Source: Voacanga thouarsii (taxonomy: Eukaryota; Streptophyta; Magnoliopsida; Gentianales; Apocynaceae). From it: 64,000 bases of DNA. A program made the translations under genes and the position numbers. The stretch is from NCBI GenBank assembly GCA_026120185.1, contig JANUWF010001050.1, positions 997,001 to 1,061,000 of the forward strand. The letters are read 5' to 3'. Below the pieces are notes generated by a model. The model was not told the DNA's origin. It saw only the letters and a list, made by a program, of their open reading frames with translations, and ran no database searches. This document shows, one piece after another, positions 45,238-57,095 of this stretch (its first letter is position 1; each line of letters starts with the position of its first letter).

Positions 45238-47211
45238 CTCCTCCTTGGATGTCCATTACATAAAGAATATGCCTCGTTAAAACACTATTAGATAAAAATT
45301 CAGTGAAAAAAAATCTAATGAAGGAAAAATAGTACACTATTATATATGCCTTCTTATTACTCCCCCTGATGAGATGATTCCTTTAAATCTTTGAACCGAC
45401 GCATACCAATTTTATATCTCAACTCCTCAAATGTTATAGTTGATAAAGTCTTCATGAAAATATCTGTCAGGTTGTCACATGACCGAATTTGTAGCACATC
45501 AATTTCACCTTTCTTCTAGAGTTCATCAGTAAAGAAGAATTTTGGTGAAATATATTTTGTCCAATCTTCTTTAATATATCCTCCTCATAATTGACCTATG
45601 CAAACCGCATTATCTTCATAAAGAGGAGTTGGAATATTTCTTATAGATGATAATCCACAACTTTCTCAAATATAATGAATCACTGATCTTAACCATACAC
45701 ATTTTCGACTTGCTCTATGAATGGCTATAATTTCAGCATGATTTGAAGAAGTAGCTGCTATAGATTATTTTGTAAAATGCCATGATATAGTTGTATTTTC
45801 ACATGTAAATAGATATCCCATTTGAGAACATGCTTTAAGTGGATCAAATAAATAACCAGTATATGCATAACCTATTAATGTTGGACTAGTTTTATTTGAA
45901 TAAAATAATTCGAGATCAATTGTACCTTAGAGATATCAAAGGACTTGTTTAATTCTATTCTAATGTCATCGTGTTGGTGAATAACTAAATCTTGCTAATA
46001 AATTGACAGCAAATGCAATATCAGGTTGTGTATTATTAGCAAGATACATCAAAGCACCAATTACACTGAGATATGGTACTTCAGGATCAAGGAGTTCTTT
46101 ATCATCTTCTTAAGGTCGGAAAGGATCTTTATTCATATCTAATGACCGGACGATCATTGAAATACTCAATGGATATACTTTGTTCATGTAAAATATTTTT
46201 AGAACTTTTGCTGTATATGTTAATTGATGAATAAATGTTTCACTTTTCAGATGTTCAATTTGTAAACCAAGACAAAAGAACTAGATTTCTTAATAAAAAT
46301 ACATTGACATACCTAGTCATTTTTACATCTCGCTTTCAATAAATATTCACTAAAACGATTGAACCACATGCGCCCAGATTGCTTCAGGGCATATAATGAT
46401 TTCTGCAACTTAATAGAGTAATTTTCACAAGAAAATTATTTATATGCTTCGAGCATGCAAAATCCTTCAGGGATTTTCATGTAAACATCATTTTCTAAAT
46501 TTTCATACAAGTAATAATGACAACATCTAATAGGCACATATCTATCATTTCATGTAATACCAAACTGATAAGATATCGGAGTGTAATAGCATCAACAATA
46601 GGAGAATAAGTTTCATCATAATCAATACCTGGTCTTTGTGAAAAATATTGGGCTACTAATCATGCTTTATATTGTACGATTTCATTATTTTCATTACACT
46701 TTCAAACAAATATCCATTTATAGCTAATAGGTTTTACACCTTCTGGTGTTCGGATTGTAGATCTGAAGACTTCACGTTCTGTAAGTGCATTTAACTCTGA
46801 TTGAATCGCATTTTTTCATTGTAGCCAATCTTTTCTATACCAACATTCATCAACTGATATTGGTTCAGGATCATTATTATCCTGTATAACATCAAGAGAT
46901 ATATTGTATACAAACATATTATTAATAACTATTTCTATCCGATTCCAACTTCTACCGGAAGTGGTATAATTGATAGAAATTTCAGTGTTACTTTCATCAA
47001 CTTCTGGTCAGTTCTCTCTTGATCTTTATCATTCTTTTCTTCAATATGATCATCTGAATCATTTAATCCTCTTTTCTTTCGAGAATTTTTATCTTTAGAA
47101 CCAAGAGGTCGGCCACGCTTCTGGCGTGCTTTTAACTCAGCAGTTATAGGTATAAGTCTTGACTCAGCAACTTTTAGATCAGGAAGAGGATCACAGATAT
47201 CAGTCTTGACT
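45238..47211 (-). pseudogene. Copia C reverse transcriptase and RNase H, inverted
   Basis: Read on the minus strand from 47211: DICDPLPDLK repeats the end of the plus-strand half and continues as AESRLIPITAELKARQKRGR, PLGSKDKNSRKKRG, then degenerate RT (KLQKSLYALKQSGRMWFNR) and LDPEVPYLSVIGALMYLANN, PDIAFAVNLLARFSYSPTR, an RNase H core and DIFMKTLSTITFEELRYKIG. The segment carrying the catalytic YVDD box appears deleted near 46280, where SSFVL joins VYKLNI directly. Stops are frequent. Confidence 0.85.
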
Positions 47212-47289
47212 GTTTATCCCATTAGGAAGACTACACTTATATTTCTTATTGATTGAGAGGGATTTCAGTCAAACATAAATTTTAGAACA
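47212..47289 (-). repeat. Left LTR of gypsy X, piece beyond the inversion
   Basis: gactgtttatcccattagg to tttagaaca matches 50920-50998 of the right LTR. It then meets integrase-coding sequence directly, so about 620 bp of LTR and the 3' untranslated part of X are missing here. Confidence 0.8.
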
Positions 47290-47720
47290 TGTATAGAGCC
47301 ATCCCAAAACTCGCTTGATAGAATTTTATTAATGTTAGATAGTCAACCCAATTACCCTCGAAATCCATCAGACATACCCATAGCATATCCTCTAATATTT
47401 GAATGGTACGTTCAAATTACACATTAGTTTGTAGGTAGAATGCAATACTAAGAGCCACTGTGGCTCCCATAGCCTCATTAAAATTCTTCCAGAACTATGA
47501 AACAAATTGTAAATCCTTATCAAATATAATGCTAATTGATGTGTCGTATAACTGCACTATGTCCTCCATGTACATCTTTACTAACTCATCCAGGCTATAC
47601 CTTTATTGGTAAGAAATGCACGACTTAGTCAATCTGTCTACAATCACCTAAATAGTATTTTACTAACTTTGACTTTGATATTCTAATAACCCATAATGAT
47701 ATGTTTCTATTTCCATATGG
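47290..47720 (-). pseudogene. Gypsy X integrase fragment
   Basis: On the minus strand VIVDRLTKS, SLDELVKMYMEDIVQLYD, IIFDKDLQF, ATVALSIAFYLQTN and FERTIQILEDMLWVCLMDF follow the integrase core of Ty3/gypsy chromovirus-like elements, with the Asp, Asp and Glu positions still readable. It is broken by stops and truncated after YQASFGMAL at the junction with the LTR piece. Confidence 0.85.
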
Positions 47721-48954
47721 GTATTTCCAAGGATTTTAAAAACCCCTAAGTCATTAATAGTCAACCTTTCTTTGCTGACACACTAAATATCGCAAACTCT
47801 CTCTCTTCCACTCTCTTTTCTTTCCCTTTATTTCCTAATTTGCTCACTTTTGTTTATCTTTTGCCCACTGCCTTGCCTCACCGCTTGGATATCTTTCATT
47901 CACAATGAATTCTCCATATATAAAATCTCGTTGTATTCATAAGTTTCAAAATTCAAAGAATAGTAGGTTGGAAGTTAGATGTTACTCAAAGTTTCAAAAA
48001 ACTTTTTCTTAGCTTATTCACGATTTCTACCTTCTCCAAAAATTCTTATTTTCTCCTCTATGTTTCTGATTTACCTGGAATTTTCCTTTAATTCAGTGAG
48101 CATCATATGTGTAACGTCATTCTCCTTTGTTTTCCTACCATCATCCTAAGTTTTCAACTGTCTTTGGCACAATCAGCTAGTGATATTCTTTGTTGAACTA
48201 TATGATTATTATATTCCTACGTGATCATAGAACACATCTATAATATATATTTCCCTTGTCCCACTGCTTCACATAGTATCCCGAAAGTCAACTCCTCTAC
48301 TTTACTTTATTCATCTCATAGATAAATTATTTTGAGCGAAAGACTATACTTTTGACTCTATTTGATGACATTATCATCTCAGACAGTTCATACCTATGCA
48401 TTTCTCTACTGCCTAAGCCCCAATAAATTATATGACAAAAGGGAAATCTAAATTCAATGTATATCCAAATTGAAACTACAATCTCGTTAATTTATAAGCT
48501 CCTACAACTCTTAACTTCCTAAAATAAATCCATCTAACTTCCACATTTTTTTAAAAAAATGTCTTCAAGTTGAAAGAGATTGAGAATCAATCATATTTAT
48601 ACCATCTTCTTAGAATTTAATATAAGTACTAATAATCCAAATAAAGAATTTATATCTTAACAGAACACTACTCAAACATTATTTACTCAATCGATATCAG
48701 TCTAACAACTCATCATCTTAGTATCTATACCAAATTAAATAGATATGAATCTAAAATAATTTCTCATTATTTAGCCACTAGGTATCATGTATAAATGTAG
48801 CAAAACTTAAAGGTATGTCTGTAAGATCATAACCTAACTTGCTTCAATGCTTCTAAATATTACTCAAATAATTTTATGAAGACTTAGAATGTCAAATCCC
48901 TATATGTTATAGACCTGCATATCAACACTTAGTATTTACCTAGCAAAACCTTTT
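47721..48954 (-). other. Gypsy X interior without recognisable genes
   Basis: About 1.2 kb of AT-rich DNA between the integrase remnant and the primer site. A pyrimidine-rich stretch lies at 47800-47890. No gag, protease or RT motif was found in either strand, so a large internal deletion is likely. Confidence 0.5.
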
Positions 48955-48966
48955 GTTCTGATACCA
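48955..48966 (-). other. Initiator-Met primer binding site of gypsy X
   Basis: On the minus strand tggtatcagaac, four bases from the LTR end at 48971, matches the TGGTATCAGAGC site. It fixes the element orientation as minus. Confidence 0.85.
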
Positions 48967-48970
48967 TTAA

Positions 48971-51623
48971 TGTAACACCCTAAATTCGAAACTTGAAATG
49001 GAACATAAGTTCATAGCTGAGAAGCTATACGGTAACATCTCTAAGGAAATACCAAGCCTCTAACAAAAAAATATATATATAATAATATCTAAAAACTTCA
49101 ACTGAAACTAATTACTTGCAAACAAAAATTCATAACTCAACTTAATTTATGCCGTATATTAAAATTTAATGAATAAAAAATAACCATCAGATGTCTTGTT
49201 CAATCTTATTACTATCTAACACAAATTAATAAATAAACCTTTGTTAAGCCAACCAATTTATAAATGCATCTAATTTTTTGCACCTTCATAATTCTCATCA
49301 TATTCCTAACTAACATTTGCAAAATGATAAATAGAGTGAGTTACACTGGTCCACCAAGTAGTTCAAACATCTTTTTAGGAATGAGTATGTTACACATAAT
49401 ATGCTTTTTAAATAAAACACATAGAGTAGTACCAAATAGTTAAATGGAACTGATTTTTTTTCTTTTAATTATTTTTATATACATAATGGAATAAGACTAC
49501 AGTCCAACCTTAAATAAAATAAGAATATGACTAAATTTTAAAATATTACACGTTTAGTCGAACTTTTAAAAATAAACATAAGTTTAGCCCATTTTCAAAA
49601 ATAAATATAAGTATAGTTCAATTTGATAAATTATATATATATAAAAGCTAAAGATGAAGCATACCATTACGACACGTGGAAGCATCATAAGGTGACACGT
49701 AGTTAAATGATTTTTTTAAAAAATGAAAATTTTATATATATATATATAAGCCAAAGATGAAGCATACCATTATGACACGTGGAAACATCATAAGGTGACA
49801 CGTAGCTAAATAATTTTTTAAAAAAATAAAAATTATATTTAAATTCATTTAAAATCTTAATTAATTAAATTAATTAATAAAATATATATGTATTTAATAT
49901 TAATACATTAAAATATGTGATTCTTTGAATACTATCTAAATTAATACATTGAAATGTGTGAGTCTTTGAATATTATATATATGTGTGTGTATTTAATATT
50001 AATACATTAAAATGTGTGATTCTTTGAATACTATCTAAATTTATTTTAGAATCTTAACTAATTAAATTATTAATTAAATTAATTAATAATATATATTTAA
50101 TATTAATATATTAAATTTTAATAATATAATAACTCACGCATGAGACACAAACCTAGTAAATATAAGTATGACCCAATTTCAAAACACAAAATCTGACCCA
50201 AGTGCACAAAAATAAAACAAGAACGTTGGGCTTTTTTTTTAGTATTTATTTACTAAGGCCTACTAGCACTATTATGGGCCGCCAAGATGGTCCCTGTGGG
50301 CAGCAGCCTTTTTTTTTTTGTTTTTTGGAGGGAACCTAAACAGTTCCCAAATCAAACGCAAAGCATTACTACGAGCAAAATCGTTGGTTTTCGATTTCAT
50401 CTTTTTTCTTTTTTTTTTTTTTCTGAAACGTCGACAAAACACCAAAAGAATAAACAGGAATCAACAATATTGCTAGAGATTGGAACCCATGCCAGAAACA
50501 AAAAGAACACGTTCGGTTTTTTTTTAATTAATAAAACAACCAAAAAAAGAAATAGAAGCCGGCAATACTTCCGCCAACCTCCATTTTTGTTCTTCTTCTT
50601 CGTTTTTTTCCCTTTTTTTCTTTTTTTTAAAACTGTATGATCAAACTAAATTTCATAAACTAAATAACAAAACATAACAATTCAAAATTTCAAATAAATC
50701 GGTTCCATCTACCAATAAGGTAACTTCGGTTTTTTTTTTTTTTTTGATAAATATATACATAATATAGTACAGACATAACAACATTCTGAATCATATTTTT
50801 CTTTCTTTTCTTCCAAACCTTACGAACAAGAATCGAAATACTTGTCACATTCTTAACATATAACAAATAAAGACTCATGAATTTCATATCGAAAATAGGA
50901 TCACTGATATCCGTCATGACTATTTATCCCGTTAGGAATGCTAGATTTATATTTCTTATTGATTAAGAGGGTTTCAGTCACACTTAAATTTTAGAACATG
51001 TTCTTCCACCCCTTTTTCCTAGATCCATGAGCCATTTTTTTTCACACATAGCACACATCATAATATTGTTTAAAACCCACATAAAATACCAACCTCAGCT
51101 CCTAAGTTTATATAGAAAATATAATTTCATAGTATTTCTAAAAATCAGAAGATTTCAGAATTACGTTCAAATTAACTTCTCCAACTTATGTCAAATATTC
51201 ACCACAGCCGTTTCCTAATACCAAACCACAACAATACTGAAATCAATCAAATAATTATAATCCTAATAAATCAATTGAACTTAGGTTTTAAAACCTTTTA
51301 ACGTCTAATCACATTCTCTAAACGAATTAATACTTAAAATTTGTAGAACTTACCTTCAAGATTGGAAAACTTAGAATTTTCTTTCCCAATGTCTAAAACC
51401 CTTGTGTGACTATCAAGTGTAACTGATAATAAGAATAAGAAAATGTCGTTTAGGTAAAAAGACATGGAGTTAGCTTTCGAGAAAATAAATAACAAATTTA
51501 CTTTCCTAATCTAACTTAATCTCCTATTATTCCAAGATTTAGGTCATAACATGGGCCACTTAAAAGAATGGGTCATAATCATGGACCACTTAAAAATACT
51601 AAATTTGGATTTGGGTATGTATA
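48971..51623 (-). repeat. Right (5') LTR of gypsy X
   Basis: It begins tgtaacaccctaaattc and reaches the target copy gtatc at 51624; the plus-strand end is gtatgtata, so the expected terminal TG (minus strand) has become TA. Its 2653 bp include the 526-bp Helitron. It lacks copia C and shows the uninterrupted target cgttggttttcgattt near 50380. The frames at 50287-50640 and 50690-50917 are LTR sequence. Confidence 0.82.
49631..50156 (+). mobile_element. Non-autonomous Helitron, 526 bp
   Basis: Comparison with the left LTR of X, which reads straight through, defines an insertion between A (49630) and T (50157) without target duplication. It ends CTAG, which fits the CTRR rule. A small hairpin ctca-cgca-tgag at 50133-50144 lies eight bases before the end. 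The start is tt and not the canonical TC. A ~95-bp internal segment containing gaagcataccatta and gacacgtggaa occurs twice (near 49650 and 49745). No Rep/helicase is present. Confidence 0.8.
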
Positions 51624-51628
51624 GTATC

Positions 51629-52094
51629 TATATAATACAACCAGACGGTTTTATCTAAGAAGGTCAAGAACACAAAGTCTGCAAGCTAAATAGTTCCATT
51701 TATAGGCTTAAAAAGTATCTAGATCTTTGAATAATTAAGTTTGATTAAGCCATTAAATCCTATAGTTTTAGTCAGAATTTGATAAGCCTTGTGTCTATAA
51801 GAAAATTATAGATGGTATGGTGGTTCTTCTCATATCACATGTTGATGATATCCTTCTCATTTGCAATGATGTGTGGATACTAATATCAATAAAATACTAG
51901 TTGAGTAGACAAGGACTTAGGAGAAAAAAGATATGTTCTAGGGATTCATATCTTTCGGGAAAGAAAGAATAGACAAATCGCTTTATTCCAAACTTCGTAC
52001 ATTGGCAAATTATTACGAAGATTTTCAATGTAGAATTCTAAGAAAAGTCTATTACCTTTCAGACATGCAATTTAGTTGGTATAAAAGCATTATC
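51629..52094 (+). pseudogene. Copia B reverse transcriptase, 3' part
   Basis: It continues the domain cut at 40444: IQPDGFI, EGQEHKVCKLNSSIYRLKKY, CVYKKIIDGMVVLLISHV then DDILLICND, so the catalytic box reads HVDD in place of YVDD (Asp-Asp at 51844-51849). KDLGEKRYVLGIHIFR follows with frameshifts. The sequence ends before RNase H at the CACTA-like end at 52095; the 3' LTR is missing. Confidence 0.85.
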
Positions 52095-53012
52095 CACTAC
52101 AAGAAAAATGAATTTTGGTCGCAAATGAGCACTCAATTGTGTCGAAATAAATATCCATTGCAAATATCATGAACCTTTAATACCATGTAACGAAAATTAA
52201 CCAATTGCAACTGAAGTATATGGTTGCATGAACCATCTTTATTTACAACCAAAATGATAATATTTGGCAATGAAGAAAATGGTGGGGATTATAATTTTGA
52301 ATTTTGATATTTTATTTCATAATTTAATTTAAAGCACTTTTAAAAACAAATCTTAAGTGAATTTAAAAACAAATTTAAAATTAATAATATTTATTAACTT
52401 AATGATTCACTATAAAAAAATATATATTTTAGCTACACTTTTTGACATAAAAGTGTCCCTATAATAAAAATATTCCCGACGTTTAGAATAAAACGTCGAC
52501 AAATAAAAAATATCTCATCATTTTTCAATTAAAGTGTCGGTATATTATATATTTTTTCTGACATTAATAGAAATATATCGTAATATTAAAAATATTTTTG
52601 ATACATTTTAAAAAAGCAATGTTAAATTAAATAATATTGAACAATCATGACGTCTTTTGATATAAGTATCGTCTCATTCAAAATCAAATAGATACTTTAA
52701 AATTAATTATCATGATTCAAAAAGGATTTTTTAGTCAATATTAATTTAAAACGTCTTCATGATATGAATATTCTCGATATTTAATATCAAATGTCGACTA
52801 ATTAAATATTTTTCGACATAAAATAAAAGAGTTGACATATTTTATATATTCTTGACATTAATAAAAAGTGTATCAGAATATAAAAATATTTTCGATACTT
52901 TTTTAAAAAATAATAATTTAATCGTGTAAAATAATAGAACATTTAAACGTCATCTCATTAAAAATTTTAGGAATATTTTAACAATAATTATTGTATTTTT
53001 TTTTTAAATCCA
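52095..53012 (+). mobile_element. CACTA-terminus-like debris
   Basis: cactacaagaaaaatg at 52095 is a canonical plant CACTA left end, followed by ggtcgcaaatg. A second end-like string, cactataaaaaaatat, starts at 52409 and is followed by many copies of a short acgtcgac/tcgacat-type motif (for example near 52490, 52545, 52792 and 52812), and cactacagaaaat lies at 53013. No right end (ttgtagtg) was found, so these are truncated or nested remnants. No coding sequence. Confidence 0.55.
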
Positions 53013-54979
53013 CTACAGAAAATTTCACTTGTCAACACTTAAGCTAGGAACTTTTTCTTTCTTATTCATTTCTTCTTCTTTCCCCCACCCTGCCCCCCGT
53101 CACCTGCTCCCGCCTTTGGTCACCCCATCGCGGTGATTCTGTCCTCTCCGTCACCCCACTGCCGCTTATAGCTTCTCTTCTTCTTCTTCTTCCCTCCCCC
53201 CTCTATGGCCACTTTCTCCTTGTCTTCTCCCCATCTCCTCTATTATATCTATTTCCTCCTCCCTAGCTTCTTCACCGCCACTCCAACCCGCTACCTATAA
53301 TCCCACCCACTGCTATAGTAGAACTCTCCATCTCTCACACTTGCAAAAGGTAATTTTTTTTTTCTTTTTTCCTTTAATGAATTTCTTGCTCTATAGTTGT
53401 AATTGTATGCTTCGTACAATGTGTGTCGATTTGATCTTTTCTTGCAGTTCACTACAATTTCAATTGAAGAATTAAGATTCTGGATTTTTCTTGGGTGTCT
53501 TAAACCTTCTTTTGACATGCAAATGAAAATTTTAATTTTTGGGTTGTTCTTATGTTCATATTTTTCTTGCAATTTTTGTTTAATTATTCAGTGGTGGTAG
53601 CTCGTTTTGGGTTTTGATGATTATTGGGTACCTTTCAAATTTTACTTTTTGGTAGCTCATTTTGCTCATTTTGTGCAATTTTATCTTTGTAGACTGGGTT
53701 GTAAGATCATGAAAATTGAGTACCTTTAGTAACATATTGGTTTCCTAGAATCATCGTGACTATTGGATATCTATTCATAGCAACCAACTATATTGTTAGG
53801 CAGTGGTGCAGAGAAGGGGAAGGTGAGTCTGTTTGTAAGAATTTTATGTGATTTAAGTCTGTATGATTAATATTTTCTCTCCAACTTGTGATTTGACCTA
53901 AGAATATTTCTAATTTCTATAGTGTTCAATGTGGCATTTTCTAGTGTTTAAACTACCTTCTCTATTTAAAGAATTTACTACTATTAATGAATGCATTGCC
54001 CAAATTTTGCTTTTCTTGTCATATCTGGAGAAGTTCATTAATTAATTTGCCCTAAAAGGTTACTAATAGCTTGCAATAGAGAATGATTTTGCTGATTTTT
54101 CCCCTCCCATGAATTGGCGTTAGTCATATGTACATCTTCAAGACATATTAGTACACTTTTTCTATTTTCTTTTGAGAAATTTACTACCAAAATTTGCAAT
54201 CGTTTTAACCTTTTAATCATTTAAACTAGAAATAGTTGCCATTATATTCAATTTTAGATAATGAGGAAATCATGATGAATTGTCATCCTTGTTGATGACA
54301 AGCTGATGTGTTCTAAGTAGCCCTCGAGTTCATGCAAACAATATTGTGGTTTTTAAAAATAAGGCAATACACTTGTTTTGCAAATTTTTGGGTGATATAG
54401 GTAGAATAACAGGATTTCTAAAGATCAGCATTTTCCTATTTATTACTCTAGGATAGACAATAGAGCTATTTTTCTTTCGTCTATTTGGCTGATAGCATCG
54501 GGTGTCTGTGGGACAATGCATTAAGAGACTTGGAAAGAGATTGGAAGGCTGCTCTAATGTAAATTTGCATTGACCTTTTTTTCTTTTACTTTTTCTTTTC
54601 ATTAGCACATTTTCTTCTTTTATCGAGAGAAAAGGCGCAAAAAAAAAAAAAGTCACCATTTTGTTGACAGAAATGTTGCATTGACCTAGGGTATATGTTA
54701 CATGGATAGAATTGCTTTGAAGGTGAAGGGGTTGATGAGAGATCTGAAACTATGATTAGAAATTGGTTGCTAGATTACACTGTTAGATTGCATAAACACA
54801 CATCATACCTGGTTTATCCGAAATGGAATGTTTTCATTAGTTGTTGGTTTGTGGAGGATTGTATTGATAGAAGTTTGTAATTTTGATTTATTGCATGCAT
54901 TAGTTTAAATTGTAGAATTATTCCACATTTTTTAAGCCATAAAAGGCACTATCCCTACATGCGAGCTAATAATGCTAAC
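53013..54979 (+). other. Possible 5' region of the SCD2-like relic
   Basis: A C/T-rich stretch at 53070-53300 resembles plant 5' UTR or promoter DNA, followed by T-rich DNA that looks intron-like. gcagtggtgcagagaagg near 53803 could be a small exon followed by gtgag, but no protein similarity supports it. The frames at 53403-53600, 54038-54220 and 54330-54659 show no recognisable domain. Confidence 0.35.
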
Positions 54980-57034
54980 CATGGTCAGGTTAAACTCATT
55001 GCCAAATGGATCAGATGAGACTAGTGCATGTAAGGTAGAATAGAGTATCAACCACACCAACTGCTGGTCCTCCTTTATCCCCGATGCGATCTCTGCTGCA
55101 TCATCAATCATGTTTTAGTTCAGTCAGCAACTTTAGAAAACCCCAAAACACAAGCTACAGCCCAAAAGCTTGCTCAGGTTATGGCAAATCAGATGGCTGA
55201 TAATGATTAAGATGAAGATGACCTCTTATATGATTACCAACCCCCCTCAACTGGTATTGGGCTTGCGAGTGGAAGGCCAACTAGAAATCGTTCTCTATTG
55301 GTAATATGCTAATTGTGTTTTTCGTCTTTGTTTCATCTCAGTTGAATCCCTTACAACAACTTCCATCTATCCACACATCTCCATCTTTCAATTCATTAAA
55401 ACAACAAGCTTCATCAGCTCAGCTACTTAACCATCTCAGTCTTTGCCCAATTCCTTATAACAACCATCCTCTATCCGTACAACTCCATCTGTCAGCTCAT
55501 TGGAACAAAAACTGCAACTGCTCATACATATTTGGATATTAGATCATCGTCTAATTCCTTAGAACAACCTTCCTCTGCACATTCTACTATGGCTGGCATT
55601 ACCTCTCAATCAACAGAATATGTGGAACAAGTGCAGCCTCCATCTGCTAAGTCTAATTCTGCTAGTAGAGCACCTTAGTCCAATGTTTTGGAACAACCTG
55701 TATCTACTCGTTCATCAAGCCGTCCAAGCCTAGGTGGTAAGATAGTCCCCATGGTGCCCCCTATTATACCTCTAACACTCAGGTCAGCTACATCTGCACC
55801 TCCAGTTGAGCTTCAAGTTGACATTCGCAAAAAGAAAAGGTTATTCCTTAGCTTTTACTATTGTAATTGGTTTGGTTTTTGGATGATTACTTGTTTTTAA
55901 ATTGTTAAAATTTCTCTTTTTTAACTTTTGTTCTCACAAACCTTAGAATTATTACCCTCTCCTTCTGTTTTTCAACTTAAAGTCTTTCCAGCTTTTCCTT
56001 TTGTGTTGTCATTCTAATTCAATTTACAAAGCTATCTAACATTTTGGCAGTTAATGAGAGGATGAAATAAATTCTCTTTTTCCTTGTTCTTTCTCTCAAG
56101 GAGGAGAGATTGCTCCCTTTTTGTATAATTCCACTACCTTTTTTTGTTGAAATTTAATTTTGATCATTTAATTTCTTTAGACACGTCCAAGTATTTGCAG
56201 TCTCTTTGTTTGTGATTCTTTATGACATGATGTCTGTCATTTTGTTTCTTTTCCTTTTTGTGAAAGCCACCCATCAATTGAGGCTAGATGTGCAATTCAT
56301 TCATTTATTTGTTCATTTTTTGGAAAAATGATCAACTGCACCATTTCCTAAGTCTACAATGTTAGTGCATGTTATATTATCTTTTGTAATATATTATCTT
56401 GAAACAACTTCTTACTTTCTGATCTTTTTTTGTTAATTCCCATGTTATCTTTAGATTTTGGAACTTTTAAACACAAAGAACCAGACCATCAATCATGTTC
56501 TTCAGCCCTATAGGATGAGGTCGTCATTTATGAGCATGTTATTTTTGTGTTGATGAACTGACTTCTCTTATTTCTTAAAATATTCTACTCTTATGCTTTC
56601 CTAAGAAAATTATGATTTTGGTCTCTACTCCCCTATGATCTTTTGGGTTTCTATTAAATGTTCTTCTATGTTGATGGCGTACTTTCAGTGTTGGCATAAT
56701 AGATGTTTCTATATAATTAGTTTTCCTTGGAACAGGAGTTATGTCTCTAAATGATACCTGCCATGAATGTTTTTCCAAGATGTTTAATCAATTTTGCTAA
56801 CAATTGCAGCTTGATATTCTTCAAGAACAAAATGAAAGTTTGCTTGAAAAGGTATGTTAGCTTTCTTTGTTTATCCTCCATTCTTTTGTGTTGAGAAAGT
56901 GCCTATTCAAGAGGATAATTAACTTTTACAAACATTATATTTGGGTTTACACCATTATAACATTTACTTTTCAGCTTCAAATTGCAGAAGAGAGGTATGA
57001 CGAAGCAGAGGCAAGGGCTAGGCAACTTGAGAAG
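54980..57034 (+). pseudogene. SCD2-like: SCD2-like coiled-coil protein gene, broken and partial
   Basis: Exon-like blocks in order: 54980-55303 (MVRLNSLPNGSDETSA, INHTN, WSSFIPDAISAASS, ATAQKLAQVMANQMAD, DEDDLLYDYQPPSTGIGLAS); about 55341-55836 (Ser-rich repeats around NSLEQPSS, then GGKIVPMVPPIIPLTLRSAT and DIRKKKR); 56810-56851 (LDILQEQNESLLEK, after ttgcag and before gtatg); 56975-57034 (LQIAEERYDEAEARARQLEK). This order matches plant SCD2, a coiled-coil protein of membrane trafficking and cytokinesis. In-frame stops occur in the first two blocks (55039, 55116, 55132, 55208, 55677) and a frameshift near 55155. Copia D follows in what would be the next intron, so later exons lie beyond the window or are lost. 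Assignment is from recalled family sequence. Confidence 0.7.
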
Positions 57035-57095
57035 TAGGTACTCCTGTAGGGAATTTTCACCAGATTCCTTGTAAAAATGATTTTGTAATTTATAC

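Larger units (their letters stand above)
40445..51623 (-). mobile_element. Gypsy element X, nested in copia B
   Basis: LTRs beginning tgtaacgccc (40445) and tgtaacaccc (48971) flank a short interior. On the minus strand the right LTR is the 5' LTR, followed by an initiator-Met primer site, about 1.2 kb of unrecognised DNA and an integrase fragment. The flanks gtatt (40440-40444) and gtatc (51624-51628) are target duplication copies, and copia B RT resumes immediately after. Most of gag, protease, RT and RNase H are gone. The left LTR was later hit by copia C and rearranged. Confidence 0.85.

Noticed and set aside
44934..47211. A second, independent minus-strand copia element
   Set aside because: It has only a 3' half, its content is exactly what copia C lacks, and the shared target sequence tggtt and 40-bp junction repeat fit an inversion of one element.
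50287..50640. 117-codon plus-strand frame in the right LTR of gypsy X
   Set aside because: Phe/Lys homopolymer-rich translation of T and A runs; the inverted copy at 44351-44928 does not preserve the frame.
53291..54659. Several frames in 53.3-54.7 kb as extra exons of the gene relic
   Set aside because: None matched SCD2-like sequence or any family I recognise; kept only as a possible 5' region.
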